The notes below the pieces were generated by a model. That model worked only from the letters and a program-made list of their open reading frames with translations. It was not told the DNA's origin and searched no databases. Shown here one piece after another: positions 22,878 to 30,963 of a DNA stretch of 30,983 nt. Position numbers and translations under genes: made by a program. The stretch lies in the IMG/VR virus record IMGVR_UViG_3300046328_000807, positions 1 to 30,983 of that record; one strand, 5' to 3'. The DNA is from a virus. Each line of letters opens with the position of its first letter. Within the stretch, counting starts at the first letter, position 1.

Positions 22878-23375
22878 ATGGATAAAATGAATGAAAGACT
22901 GGAAGCAATAACGAAACTGGAAGGTCTTGCAAAATCAGGTGATGAAGCCAATATAAGGCTCGCCTACCAATTGAACAAGGGTAACAAGCTAATGACTGAT
23001 GCCGATTTGGTGGCGTTGCTTGAGAACCCTCTAAAATCGAAAATACTGGAACTTGCCGAAATGGTGGGTGGGGTGTCAAATGTAAAGTTGGCAGAGGATA
23101 TTGTATACTATTCGCACAAAGATAATATTGCCTTAGATGAGGATTTTGTGGAACATCTAATGACGAGGGGTTTCAAACACGGTTTCGGAATGAAGGCTTC
23201 AGAAACACACTTCATTAACGAAATAGAATACTCGTTGAACAACACATTGAAATTGAATTTGAAAAATATCAAACTTCAAGTAAGTTCGCAGTTCAATAAA
23301 ACGGAATGGTCGTCCAAACCCATTACTGATTTTATTTCAAAATTGGAAGAGATGTTTAGCACGCAGATAGTATGA
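22878..23375 (+). CDS. Hypothetical protein
   Basis: This 165-residue, largely helical protein is the first gene behind a consensus promoter. It overlaps the next gene by 4 bp (ATGA). It has no signal peptide or membrane segment. No family is recognised. In a temperate phage the position, divergent to the accessory operon, would fit an early or regulatory gene, but no DNA-binding motif is evident. Confidence 0.55.
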   Translation: MDKMNERLEAITKLEGLAKSGDEANIRLAYQLNKGNKLMTDADLVALLENPLKSKILELAEMVGGVSNVKLAEDIVYYSHKDNIALDEDFVEHLMTRGFKHGFGMKASETHFINEIEYSLNNTLKLNLKNIKLQVSSQFNKTEWSSKPITDFISKLEEMFSTQIV

Positions 23376-23644
23376 AAGCGATTGCCACACTCCTATTTAT
23401 CTGCTTATCCTTTGCGGTTTTCGCACAGGATAGGCAGATGCTTCAAGACCGACTGCAAAGCAGTATAGGCAACATTGAAGCCTTTGAAAATTCGCTCCCA
23501 TCCCCTTTCGATAGTTGTACCCAATACAACAATTACACTATCTGTTATGAAAACGAGGGGTGCTGGTTCTCCGAAAAAGAGACCGTGTTTTGGTTGTCGT
23601 TCGATGAAATTTTGGACATCATAAAACGAAAAGAGGATGAGTAA
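23372..23644 (+). CDS. Small exported protein
   Basis: The 90-residue protein starts with a clear signal peptide (MKAIATLLFICLSFAVFAQD), probably cleaved after FAQ or VFA. The mature part has three Cys (in SCTQ, TICYE, GCWF) and a charged C-terminus. It overlaps both neighbours by a few bases (ATGA upstream, 8 bp downstream). An exported phage protein could block superinfection or assist lysis. The family is not recognised. Confidence 0.55.
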   Translation: MKAIATLLFICLSFAVFAQDRQMLQDRLQSSIGNIEAFENSLPSPFDSCTQYNNYTICYENEGCWFSEKETVFWLSFDEILDIIKRKEDE

Positions 23645-23918
23645 GGAGACAAAAAAAGTTACCAAAGAAGAATTATTAGAACAAGTTATGCCTTCCGTTT
23701 TTTTGTCGGGTAAGGATAAGGTGGAGCAGTTCAAAAAAGAGTTAAAAGCATTATTGGCTAAATATGATGCAGAATTGACTATTGAAGATTTTGGTAGGGA
23801 TTGGAGTTCTGATGAAAAGATAGTAGTCGATTTTAATTGGGATGAAGATTTAGCGGATAGAACCGATGACGGCATTGTTCCACAGTGGGTTGTCGGGCGT
23901 ATGGAAAATGGCGATTAA
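23637..23918 (+). CDS. Acidic hypothetical protein
   Basis: This 93-residue protein has a charged helical first half (VEQFKKELKALLAKYD) and an acidic beta-rich second half with DFGRDWSSDEKIVVDFNWDEDL. It is soluble and not recognised. It is the last gene of the rightward trio, followed by a terminator. Confidence 0.5.
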   Translation: MSKETKKVTKEELLEQVMPSVFLSGKDKVEQFKKELKALLAKYDAELTIEDFGRDWSSDEKIVVDFNWDEDLADRTDDGIVPQWVVGRMENGD

Positions 23919-23936
23919 CATCGCACTCACCCAATA

Positions 23937-23971
23937 AAAAAAAAGCACTCCGTAAAACAGGGTGCTTTTTT
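23937..23971. terminator. Bidirectional rho-independent terminator
   Basis: AAAGCAC pairs with GTGCTTT, extended by a T-G and a C-G pair, with an A-run before and a T-run after. It lies between two convergent genes. Confidence 0.8.
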
Positions 23972-23988
23972 GGTAAACGCTAAACAAC

Positions 23989-24708
23989 TTATATTGAAAA
24001 TGGATTCGAGGGGGCAAGGGTAGGGGTTGCCTTCCCCTTCCTCATTTTCTCCCTCAAATCCAGATATTCGGGGTTTTTATAGTCCAGTACCTTCTTTGCA
24101 AAACGGGTAAACGAACGATTGATTTGTTTCTCGTTCAGTTCAAACACCTGAAACGTGTAATATTTTTCAGGGATTGAAAATGGATTAAATTCTTTCACTA
24201 AATCCCTTTCGACAGCCACAATAACCAGGGCGGTTTCAATCTTGATTTTATACATCTCCTCTACTGCATTGGCGTAAGCCGAAACCTGCAATTTTGCATC
24301 CCCCATCTGTTCCGATTTCTTGTCCTTGTTAGATGTCTTCCACTCCACTATACAGCCTTTGCCTTTGTATTTCGCCACCATATCCACTATACCCTTATAT
24401 CCGTATTTGTCGGAGTAAATCCAACTTTCGCAAAACTCTATCTCTATGCCTGAATTTTCAAGAAACTGAATGATTGATGGATGGATGCTTTCACGCTCCA
24501 CCTGCCAGTATTTTTTCACGTCATCGTGGAATTTCGAGCCTCGATTTCTCGAAGCCTCGCTTATCTTTTCGGCTTTTTCCTTGCCAGTGCGTGCAATCCA
24601 GTTCTGCAACGACTTCCTTTTTGATTCGGATTGGGTGGCATTGATAACCCTTGTCACGGATGCGTATGAATCACGGGTACTATCTCTTTCGGGAAAATAT
24701 GGCAACAT
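23989..24708 (-). CDS. PD-(D/E)XK exonuclease (RecB/Cas4-like)
   Basis: The 239-residue protein has RGSKFH at 56-61 (motif RGxxxH typical of RecB-like nucleases), G-I-V-D109, E122-W-K124 (the D...ExK catalytic core) and Q141-V-S-A-Y145 (the QxxxY motif). These are all the motifs of the RecB/Cas4/Mgm101-like exonuclease family, which acts on single- or double-stranded ends. It may process phage DNA in recombination or repair. It is alone on its strand, divergent from terminase, behind its own promoter. Confidence 0.85.
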   Translation of the reverse strand: MLPYFPERDSTRDSYASVTRVINATQSESKRKSLQNWIARTGKEKAEKISEASRNRGSKFHDDVKKYWQVERESIHPSIIQFLENSGIEIEFCESWIYSDKYGYKGIVDMVAKYKGKGCIVEWKTSNKDKKSEQMGDAKLQVSAYANAVEEMYKIKIETALVIVAVERDLVKEFNPFSIPEKYYTFQVFELNEKQINRSFTRFAKKVLDYKNPEYLDLREKMRKGKATPTLAPSNPFSI

Positions 24709-24718
24709 GATAAAATAT

Positions 24719-24728
24719 TTTGAATTAT
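24719..24728 (+). repeat. TTTGAATTAT half-site
   Basis: TTTGAATTAT recurs at 22756-22765 and in the palindrome 24740-24757. It lies between the nuclease gene and its promoter. Confidence 0.45.
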
Positions 24729-24739
24729 TAATAAATTAC

Positions 24740-24757
24740 TTTGAATTATAATTCAAA
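24740..24757. promoter_or_regulatory. 18-bp perfect palindromic operator
   Basis: TTTGAATTATAATTCAAA is a perfect palindrome overlapping the -7 box of the leftward nuclease promoter. Its half-site TTTGAATTAT recurs in the other divergent control region at 22756. Confidence 0.65.
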
Positions 24758-24784
24758 TATATTAATTATTTTTGAAAAAACAAC
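24754..24784 (-). promoter_or_regulatory. Leftward promoter of the PD-(D/E)XK nuclease gene
   Basis: On the minus strand, GTTG (24781-24784), 19 bp, then TATATTTG (24754-24761). The -7 box is covered by the palindrome. Confidence 0.65.
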
Positions 24785-24792
24785 TATCTTTG
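24785..24792 (+). promoter_or_regulatory. Promoter -7 box for the terminase operon
   Basis: TATCTTTG fits TAnnTTTG. No TTTG is seen at -33, so the promoter may be weak or need an activator. TSS near 24799 would leave a 5' leader of about 73 nt. Confidence 0.5.
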
Positions 24793-24811
24793 TTTCGCTT
24801 CTTACTTGTAC

Positions 24812-24850
24812 GGGCAACAAAATAAAAACTGTCGCCTCAGTCTGTTGCCC
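24812..24850 (+). promoter_or_regulatory. Hairpin in the terminase 5' leader
   Basis: GGGCAACA (24812-24819) pairs perfectly with TGTTGCCC (24843-24850). No T-run follows. It lies within the predicted leader, 21 bp before the start codon. Confidence 0.5.
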
Positions 24851-24871
24851 TGCAAGTTAATTATTGAAACT

Positions 24872-26464
24872 ATGAAAGATAACGAGGTTCTAAGGCTTGC
24901 CAAAATTGAGAAATACAGACGTATTCTGATGCAGAAATACAGGGAGAACCCTGCATTTTGGTTGTCGGACAGGTTTGGCGAAAGCAAGGAATCAATTATC
25001 TGGTCAATGTTCGACAATTACGAAGGCTATGTCTGGGATGGGGATAAAGACCCACTCTATCAGGCTTGGAGGGAACTAGGGAATGGCAACTGGGTAGGTG
25101 TGGAATCGGCAACGGGAACTGGGAAAACATACACGCTTGCAAGGATAGTGTTTTGGTTTCTGGACTGCTTTGAAAATTCATTGGTGGTCACCACAGCCCC
25201 CAAAGAATCACAGTTGAAACTGCATCTCTGGACTGAAATAGAAAAGGCTTTCGGGAAATTCAAGAGGATAAGACCCAATGCGGAACTATACTCATTAAGG
25301 CTTGTGGTGGATGGAACGAAGAAGGATAATATTGAGGATGAAACAGCAGGGTGGCAGGCGGTCGGCTTTGTATCGGGTGTGGGGGCAAGTGAAGCTAGTG
25401 CGACAAAGGCACAGGGATTCCACAGAGAACACATGCTAATCATCACGGAGGAAACACCGGGCATAGGATTGCCAATTTTGACAGCTTTTGAAAATACAAG
25501 TACGGGTGGTCACAACCTTATCCTTGCGGTTGGGAATCCCGACAGCGAAACTGATACCCTCCATAATTTTTGCAAATCGGATCGGGTAAAAAGTTTCAGA
25601 ATATCTGCTTTGGATTTCCCAAATGTGGTGCAGAATCAGGAAGTGGTGAAAGGGGCTGTAACAAGGCAAAGCATTGATTTCAGGAAAGACAAGTACGGTG
25701 AGGAAAGCAATTTCTATAAATCGAGGGTTCGGGGGATTTCGCCAGCCCAATCCAAAGACAGTTTAATCAAACTCGCTTGGATTGAGGACTGCATCATTGA
25801 ATCGGATGAAGAACCGACTGGATTAGGTGCATTGGGGGTTGACGTGGCAAACAGCGAAACAGGCGACAAGGCTGCTTTGGCTTGGGGAAAGGGGAACACA
25901 CTCACGGAATTGCAGGAGTTTCAATGCCCGAACGCCACTCATTTAGCTTACAACCTGATAATGCCAGATATGGAACTGGCTCAAAACAACTATTTGAATT
26001 ACAGGACTGGAAAAATAACCACTAGGAATGTGAAGCCCTACAATGTAGGCATTGACGGGGTGGGCGTGGGAGTGGCGACAATCAACGCATTACACGACAA
26101 AGGCAGAAAGGTGGTGAGTTTGCAGGGAGGTCAGCTTGCAAAAGCGATTCAGAAAGATTCGGAGGGTAAGCCATTGTTCAATTTCAATTCGCTTAGAGGT
26201 CAGATGTACTGGGAACTAAGGGAGGATTTGAGGCTTGGTGAGGTTCGGTTTTGTGTGAAGGACAAGACATTACTCAGGCTTCTTGTTTCGGAGTTGGTCA
26301 TCCCAAAAGTGGAACAGAAAGAGAAAATAGCGGTGGAATCAAAGGACGCTATAAAAAAAAGACTTGGACACTCCCCCAACCTTGCGGATGCGGTAGTGTA
26401 CTGGAACTGGATTAGAAAAGGGCATTACAAAGAGAACAACGTCATTTTACCATTTGGAATATGA
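24872..26464 (+). CDS. terL: Terminase large subunit
   Basis: The start is ATG 24872 (MKDNEVLRLAK), giving 530 residues. An in-frame TTG at 24806 would place the leader hairpin inside the gene and is rejected. The ATPase domain has Walker A SATGTGKT (79-86), Walker B MLIITEE (188-194) and a GNP motif at 221-223. The nuclease domain has acidic residues D324 (GVDVA), D395 (GIDGVG) and D506 (LADAVVYW). It cuts and translocates phage DNA into the head. The stop overlaps the gp25 gene by 4 bp. No small subunit gene is next to it; the small subunit and portal may lie outside the window. Confidence 0.85.
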   Translation: MKDNEVLRLAKIEKYRRILMQKYRENPAFWLSDRFGESKESIIWSMFDNYEGYVWDGDKDPLYQAWRELGNGNWVGVESATGTGKTYTLARIVFWFLDCFENSLVVTTAPKESQLKLHLWTEIEKAFGKFKRIRPNAELYSLRLVVDGTKKDNIEDETAGWQAVGFVSGVGASEASATKAQGFHREHMLIITEETPGIGLPILTAFENTSTGGHNLILAVGNPDSETDTLHNFCKSDRVKSFRISALDFPNVVQNQEVVKGAVTRQSIDFRKDKYGEESNFYKSRVRGISPAQSKDSLIKLAWIEDCIIESDEEPTGLGALGVDVANSETGDKAALAWGKGNTLTELQEFQCPNATHLAYNLIMPDMELAQNNYLNYRTGKITTRNVKPYNVGIDGVGVGVATINALHDKGRKVVSLQGGQLAKAIQKDSEGKPLFNFNSLRGQMYWELREDLRLGEVRFCVKDKTLLRLLVSELVIPKVEQKEKIAVESKDAIKKRLGHSPNLADAVVYWNWIRKGHYKENNVILPFGI

Positions 26465-26820
26465 GTGCATTAATTTTTCCGATACGCATCGGGGCAAATG
26501 GATCATCCGAACTGGCTGTATCGAATAAGGATTCGATACAGCAGAATGTGAAGGCTATACTTGGAACACAGCAGGGAGGTTACGGTTTCGACAGGTCTTT
26601 CGGTTCAAGGCTTAACGAATTGACTTTCGAGCCTAACAACGAGGTTCTGATTACTCTAATGACCAGCTTTATCAAGACTGCATTGAAGCAGGAAAAAAGG
26701 ATACAGGTACAAAGGATATTTTTCGAGGTGGATACCTCGATTGTAAAAAGCAGAATAATATACACAATAATCCAAAGCAACTCCACTGAGGAGTTGATAT
26801 ATGATTTCCAAAGATTATAG
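26461..26820 (+). CDS. gp25/gpW-like baseplate wedge protein
   Basis: This 119-residue protein has the family pattern: FPIRIG..G......D.I.QNV..IL.T..G......FGS.L..L.FEPN and a C-terminal helix. It forms part of the baseplate wedge, where the sheath first contacts the baseplate. Its overlap with terminase (ATGA at 26461-26464) is odd, as terminase usually sits with head genes. Confidence 0.85.
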   Translation: MSALIFPIRIGANGSSELAVSNKDSIQQNVKAILGTQQGGYGFDRSFGSRLNELTFEPNNEVLITLMTSFIKTALKQEKRIQVQRIFFEVDTSIVKSRIIYTIIQSNSTEELIYDFQRL

Positions 26821-26823
26821 ATT

Positions 26824-28488
26824 ATGGCTCAACAAAGACTTTTCGAGTTCGAGGCACCCGATAGCACATTCGACCTCAACAGCAGATTTGCAACCATCGC
26901 ACCGGGCGGACTGTATTACGGTTTCGATGCGGTACGGGGTGCATCAATGAACCTAGGTTTCAACCACCTGACCACGGGGCAAAACTACGTGAACGACAAC
27001 TTATCACTTACAGACAAACTGGGTGTCGTAATCACAAAGCAGGGCGTTGAAATCCGTATCGGCACGGTTGCCAGTCTGCCAATCAACACAACGGCAGGGG
27101 TAACCCGAAAGGATGCGGTGATACTGGAACATGGCTACGTATTAAGTACGGGCGGAAATCCTGCATCCATCAGCGTTTTGGAAAACGTGACACTCCCCCT
27201 CACCCTTGCAAGCAATCAGGTTCTACTCGGTATTCTCGAACTGCCAATCAATTGCACTGCATTGAATCAGTCAGGGGTTGTTTATACAAGGTCTGAAAAG
27301 CCAAAATTCGCTTATGCTGGCGATGTGGATTTGAGTGGCTATTACACAAAAGATGAATCTGATAATTTGTTCAGAAACGTGATTTCACTACCTGATGACA
27401 GCGATTTCAATGCGATGTATCCTTCTGATAGCCCTACAAATCTTTGGGGTTCGATTAGATACGGGGTTGTAATTAATACTGGTGGAGGATTCAACAGCCC
27501 TCCTGCCTTGTTCGGGTCATACTGGCTTGTGGAAGTAATCAGAATTGATTCTGCCAGAATTGTTCAGGTTGCAACGGATATGGATAGCAACCCGAATAAA
27601 TGGTATAGGTCGAAATCATACACCAATTCGGAAAACTGGGAACCGTGGAGAAGGTTTGCAACAAGTGCGGATATAAGCATTCTGAATGCTTCCATTTTGC
27701 AGAAAATAGACATTTCCGAAAAAGGTGTTGCCAACGGGGTTGTGCCTCTTGGGGCGGATATTAAAATCCCTGCAATCTATATCCCTGATGAATATAGGGA
27801 ATCCAAAGTTGTCAACAATATTGCCGAAAGAGATGCGATTGCAATAGTATTTGACGGATTGAAGGCACACGTTATAGATGCGACAGCCGATGTAACGGTT
27901 TCGGCAGGTTCGGCAGGTTACATCTACCAATTATCCACAACGTCTTGGAGCAAGGTTTACGAGGGCGAAAGTTTGGATTTGAACCTTTGGAACTACTATA
28001 CAAAAGGGGAAACAGATTCAATTTTCACAAACTATTATACGAAACCTGAAACTAATTCAATTTTCACAAACTATTATACGAAACCTGAAACTGATGGGTT
28101 GATAGCAGGTGTTAATGCAAATGCAAACTCAAAGGCTGTGGTTGGAGCTACGGGGAGTTGGGTCGATTTGGCTTTGACTTTCCAAAGTGGTGACGATAAC
28201 CTTCAATCTTATACGCTCAAAGCAAAGAAAGACCAATTTGGGGAAGTTACAATTATTGGGGATTTCCAGTTTGCCGTTAATTCACCTTCAGCATTTTATC
28301 TGCATACGCTTGGAGCATCTTTAACACCATTCAACAATTCAACTATATCACAGCCCATTCAAAACAGTGGAATAGATTCAGGTAAACTAGGGGGGCTTCA
28401 TATTATCAACGGGAATCTTTTCATCTCAAGGGATGTGTCATCAATAGGAGGGCTAGGCAATTTCATACTAAAATACCCAACAGCTTAA
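26824..28488 (+). CDS. Tail fibre protein with YYTK repeats
   Basis: The 554-residue protein has an N-terminal baseplate-attachment region (about 1-165), a first YYTKDESDNLF repeat at about residues 173-183, a middle beta region, and three further copies of the 13-residue repeat (YYTKxET-) near residues 391-430. YTK-repeats occur in phage fibres as trimeric shaft or hinge elements. The C-terminal part (about 440-554), beta-rich, is the likely receptor-binding tip. The final stop overlaps the next gene's ATG. The role in host adsorption is inferred. Confidence 0.75.
   Translation: MAQQRLFEFEAPDSTFDLNSRFATIAPGGLYYGFDAVRGASMNLGFNHLTTGQNYVNDNLSLTDKLGVVITKQGVEIRIGTVASLPINTTAGVTRKDAVILEHGYVLSTGGNPASISVLENVTLPLTLASNQVLLGILELPINCTALNQSGVVYTRSEKPKFAYAGDVDLSGYYTKDESDNLFRNVISLPDDSDFNAMYPSDSPTNLWGSIRYGVVINTGGGFNSPPALFGSYWLVEVIRIDSARIVQVATDMDSNPNKWYRSKSYTNSENWEPWRRFATSADISILNASILQKIDISEKGVANGVVPLGADIKIPAIYIPDEYRESKVVNNIAERDAIAIVFDGLKAHVIDATADVTVSAGSAGYIYQLSTTSWSKVYEGESLDLNLWNYYTKGETDSIFTNYYTKPETNSIFTNYYTKPETDGLIAGVNANANSKAVVGATGSWVDLALTFQSGDDNLQSYTLKAKKDQFGEVTIIGDFQFAVNSPSAFYLHTLGASLTPFNNSTISQPIQNSGIDSGKLGGLHIINGNLFISRDVSSIGGLGNFILKYPTA
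28016..28092 (+). repeat. 39-bp in-frame tandem repeat in the fibre gene
   Basis: Two copies (28016-28054, 28055-28092 and one mismatched base) are identical over 38 of 39 bp. They encode 13 residues each. A diverged copy precedes them. Confidence 0.85.
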
Positions 28489-29306
28489 TGAAGTCAATAT
28501 TTTACATATCTCTGTTCCTGCTCTGTCTCAATCCTGCAAATTCTCAGTCGGAAATAGAGATGATTGCAACCAATGTGCTATCAAACGGGATTACTACGGG
28601 TGTTTCAAGCCTAATCAACAAGCCGAAACACAAAAAGCTATTGCCGTATATGCTTAGAAGTTTCGGTTACGGGTGTTTGGGTGGTGGAATCATCTACGGG
28701 GCAAAAAAAACAGGGGAACTGATTGTGAGCGAGGAAAACTTAGCCTACGGGCAGTTGTCAAAGCTGGTTTTCTGCATCGGCAGCTCTATCAACTACAATG
28801 TCGCTAGGAATATGAAGCCGTTCGAGGAATTTACATATTTTTTCGGGTTTTCTGAATTTTCATACAATTTCAGGGAACACCGATTCAGGGTGTTTCTGAA
28901 TCCTTATAGCCTTATCCGTTTTTTAATCCTTGTTTCAAGACCAGAAATTACGTTCTCGATTGCAAAAACATTCGAGATTGGGGATTTCTATTTTGAGGAA
29001 CAATTCAACCTATTGAATCCACCAGACTACAAAGGATACTACAACGCAGACTATATAGTTGTAAACGATTTGGTAAAAATATACAGGCAGTTGGGTTATT
29101 CAAATGATTTCGTTTCAACCCCCACCCACGAAAGGGTACATCTTTTCCAAGACAGGGAGTTATTGGTTTTTAACAAGGCAGTCAGCCACCGTTTGGGGAT
29201 TGATAAATTTTTCATTCAAAACGATGCAAGGATTTTTGATTTGACATATTCTGTCAATAGCGAATATTACGAATCGGAGGCATATTTTTTCAGTAGAATA
29301 AGATAA
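28488..29306 (+). CDS. Exported protein with HExxH metallopeptidase-like motif
   Basis: The 272-residue protein has an N-terminal signal peptide (MKSIFYISLFLLCLNPANSQ, cleavage about residue 19). The body is beta-rich with aromatic residues. Near residues 211-218 is TPTHERVH (HERVH = HExxH, residues 214-218), then LFQDRELLV. HExxH is the zinc-binding and catalytic motif of many metallopeptidases, and the E after the motif could be the third ligand, but this is not certain. Its place between fibre and baseplate genes suggests a virion or lysis link, although the signal peptide argues for export from the infected cell. The family is not recognised. Confidence 0.55.
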   Translation: MKSIFYISLFLLCLNPANSQSEIEMIATNVLSNGITTGVSSLINKPKHKKLLPYMLRSFGYGCLGGGIIYGAKKTGELIVSEENLAYGQLSKLVFCIGSSINYNVARNMKPFEEFTYFFGFSEFSYNFREHRFRVFLNPYSLIRFLILVSRPEITFSIAKTFEIGDFYFEEQFNLLNPPDYKGYYNADYIVVNDLVKIYRQLGYSNDFVSTPTHERVHLFQDRELLVFNKAVSHRLGIDKFFIQNDARIFDLTYSVNSEYYESEAYFFSRIR

Positions 29307-29312
29307 ATTACT

Positions 29313-30962
29313 ATGGCAAACCTATTTTCATATTTGAGCCGTTCCAAAGAGCAGATTTTGCAGGATTTGAAGGTTATGTTGCCTTCGGAGTTGCCCGAAA
29401 TCAAGGACTACGAAAGCGATATTCTTGTACGTGGCTTGAAAATCTGGGCGAACCTTGCTGAAAACCTCCACTACTACATTGACAATGTGGCGAGGGAAAC
29501 ACACATTTCAACCTGCAGATTATTTTCGAGTGCGGTGGAACTTGCCGTTGCGGAAGATTACAGGGTAAGGGGCTTTATTCCCTGCAACGTCAATCTTACT
29601 TTCACATTGTCGGCTGTTTCTGCTACGGTCGTACTGATACCGAAAGGCACGATATGCGAAACAGCGGACGGGATACAGTATATAACGACACAGGATTTGA
29701 GTATCCCGATTGGTCAGCTTTCAGGTATTACCAATGCCAGTCAGGAAACATTTGTCCCTTCGGCGGTCATAGGGATTACAAACGGAACTGAAAATCAAAA
29801 GCTAATTCTTGCAGGTCAGATTGTCGATAACTCTCTTGATATTACAATCGCATCGGAACAATACGAAGCGAAAGAAACTTTTTTCAGAAGCCTCCCTGCG
29901 AGCCTTCATTTCATCCAAAGCGTCAACAGCGATGCAATCACCGAAATCAAATTCGGAGATGGTATCAATGGCAAACTCCCATCCGCAAATCAGAACATAA
30001 ACGCATCCTATTACACAACACTAGGCACAAAAGGCAGGGTTGGTAAAAACAAAATCAACAAGATTGTTTCAACGCTTTCACTCCCATCGGGTATCACTGC
30101 AACCGTAACCAATGTTTCGGAAAGTTTCGCAGGATCTGACAGGGAGAAAACAGTGGAAATCGCAAAGAATGTTTCGATACTCAACAGAACCGTGGAAACA
30201 GCAATCAGCAGGGATACATACAGGGATTTGGGGGAACTCGCCCCAGGCGTTGCCAAAGCAGGATTGTCATACAACTACGGCACTACCGTGGATATATTCG
30301 TAATTCCCGATGGTGGGGGGATAGCCAATCAGGCGTTTTTGGACGCTGTGGAGGCTTACTATCAGGATAAAATCATAATCTGCACCCGTGTAAACGTAGG
30401 TTCGGCAGGAGAGGTTGATGTCGTACTGGATATTGATGTGGAACTGCTTTCAAATGCTGACAGACTTGAAACAAGCCAAAAAATCAAAAACGCACTTGTA
30501 TCGTTCGGCAGTCTTGATACTCAGGATATTTCGGGCAGGATGGTTTCGGGAAACATTGCCCAAATAGTCTGCAATGTGGCAGGGGTTAAATCCTGCATCA
30601 TCAATGTTTTTTCCATAATCCCTTATGCAAGACCCATCTCTTCCACAACGGAATTGAATTGGGATGCGACATTGCTTGTTGGCTCTATCGTACCACACAA
30701 TTGGAAGATAAGGTTCACAGCCTCAAATACATTCCAACTTTTCAAGGATGACACGTTTGCAGGGAATTACACGGTCGGGTTCTTGGTATCTCTCCCAGAA
30801 ATTAGTTTCATAATCAATCAGAATTATGCAACCAACGATGAATGGACATTCGTAATATACCCGTTTTTGGGTGACAGGTCGGGAAGCTACGAACTTTCAG
30901 AACCTGCGATTTTGAGCATAAAAGAAAGCAATATCACACTTAATCTGATAGGGGGGATTTAA
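29313..30962 (+). CDS. Baseplate J-like protein
   Basis: This 549-residue protein has an N-terminal helical region (SRSKEQILQDLKVMLPSELPEIKDYE), then a beta-rich J domain (PKGTICETADGIQYITTQDLSI; GITNGTENQKLIL), the conserved EIKFGDGINGKLPSAN segment, and a GITATVTNVSESFAGSD stretch, typical of the baseplate J/gp47 family. It forms part of the baseplate wedge with the gp25-like protein. It ends 1 bp before the next ATG. Confidence 0.85.
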   Translation: MANLFSYLSRSKEQILQDLKVMLPSELPEIKDYESDILVRGLKIWANLAENLHYYIDNVARETHISTCRLFSSAVELAVAEDYRVRGFIPCNVNLTFTLSAVSATVVLIPKGTICETADGIQYITTQDLSIPIGQLSGITNASQETFVPSAVIGITNGTENQKLILAGQIVDNSLDITIASEQYEAKETFFRSLPASLHFIQSVNSDAITEIKFGDGINGKLPSANQNINASYYTTLGTKGRVGKNKINKIVSTLSLPSGITATVTNVSESFAGSDREKTVEIAKNVSILNRTVETAISRDTYRDLGELAPGVAKAGLSYNYGTTVDIFVIPDGGGIANQAFLDAVEAYYQDKIIICTRVNVGSAGEVDVVLDIDVELLSNADRLETSQKIKNALVSFGSLDTQDISGRMVSGNIAQIVCNVAGVKSCIINVFSIIPYARPISSTTELNWDATLLVGSIVPHNWKIRFTASNTFQLFKDDTFAGNYTVGFLVSLPEISFIINQNYATNDEWTFVIYPFLGDRSGSYELSEPAILSIKESNITLNLIGGI

Positions 30963-30963
30963 T

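Noticed and set aside
24806-24871. Upstream TTG start for terminase
   Set aside because: It would put a perfect 8-bp hairpin in the coding region and adds 22 residues not like terminase; ATG 24872 gives the usual N-terminus.
28016-28092. CRISPR array
   Set aside because: The repeat is in frame inside a fibre gene, has two units and no spacers.
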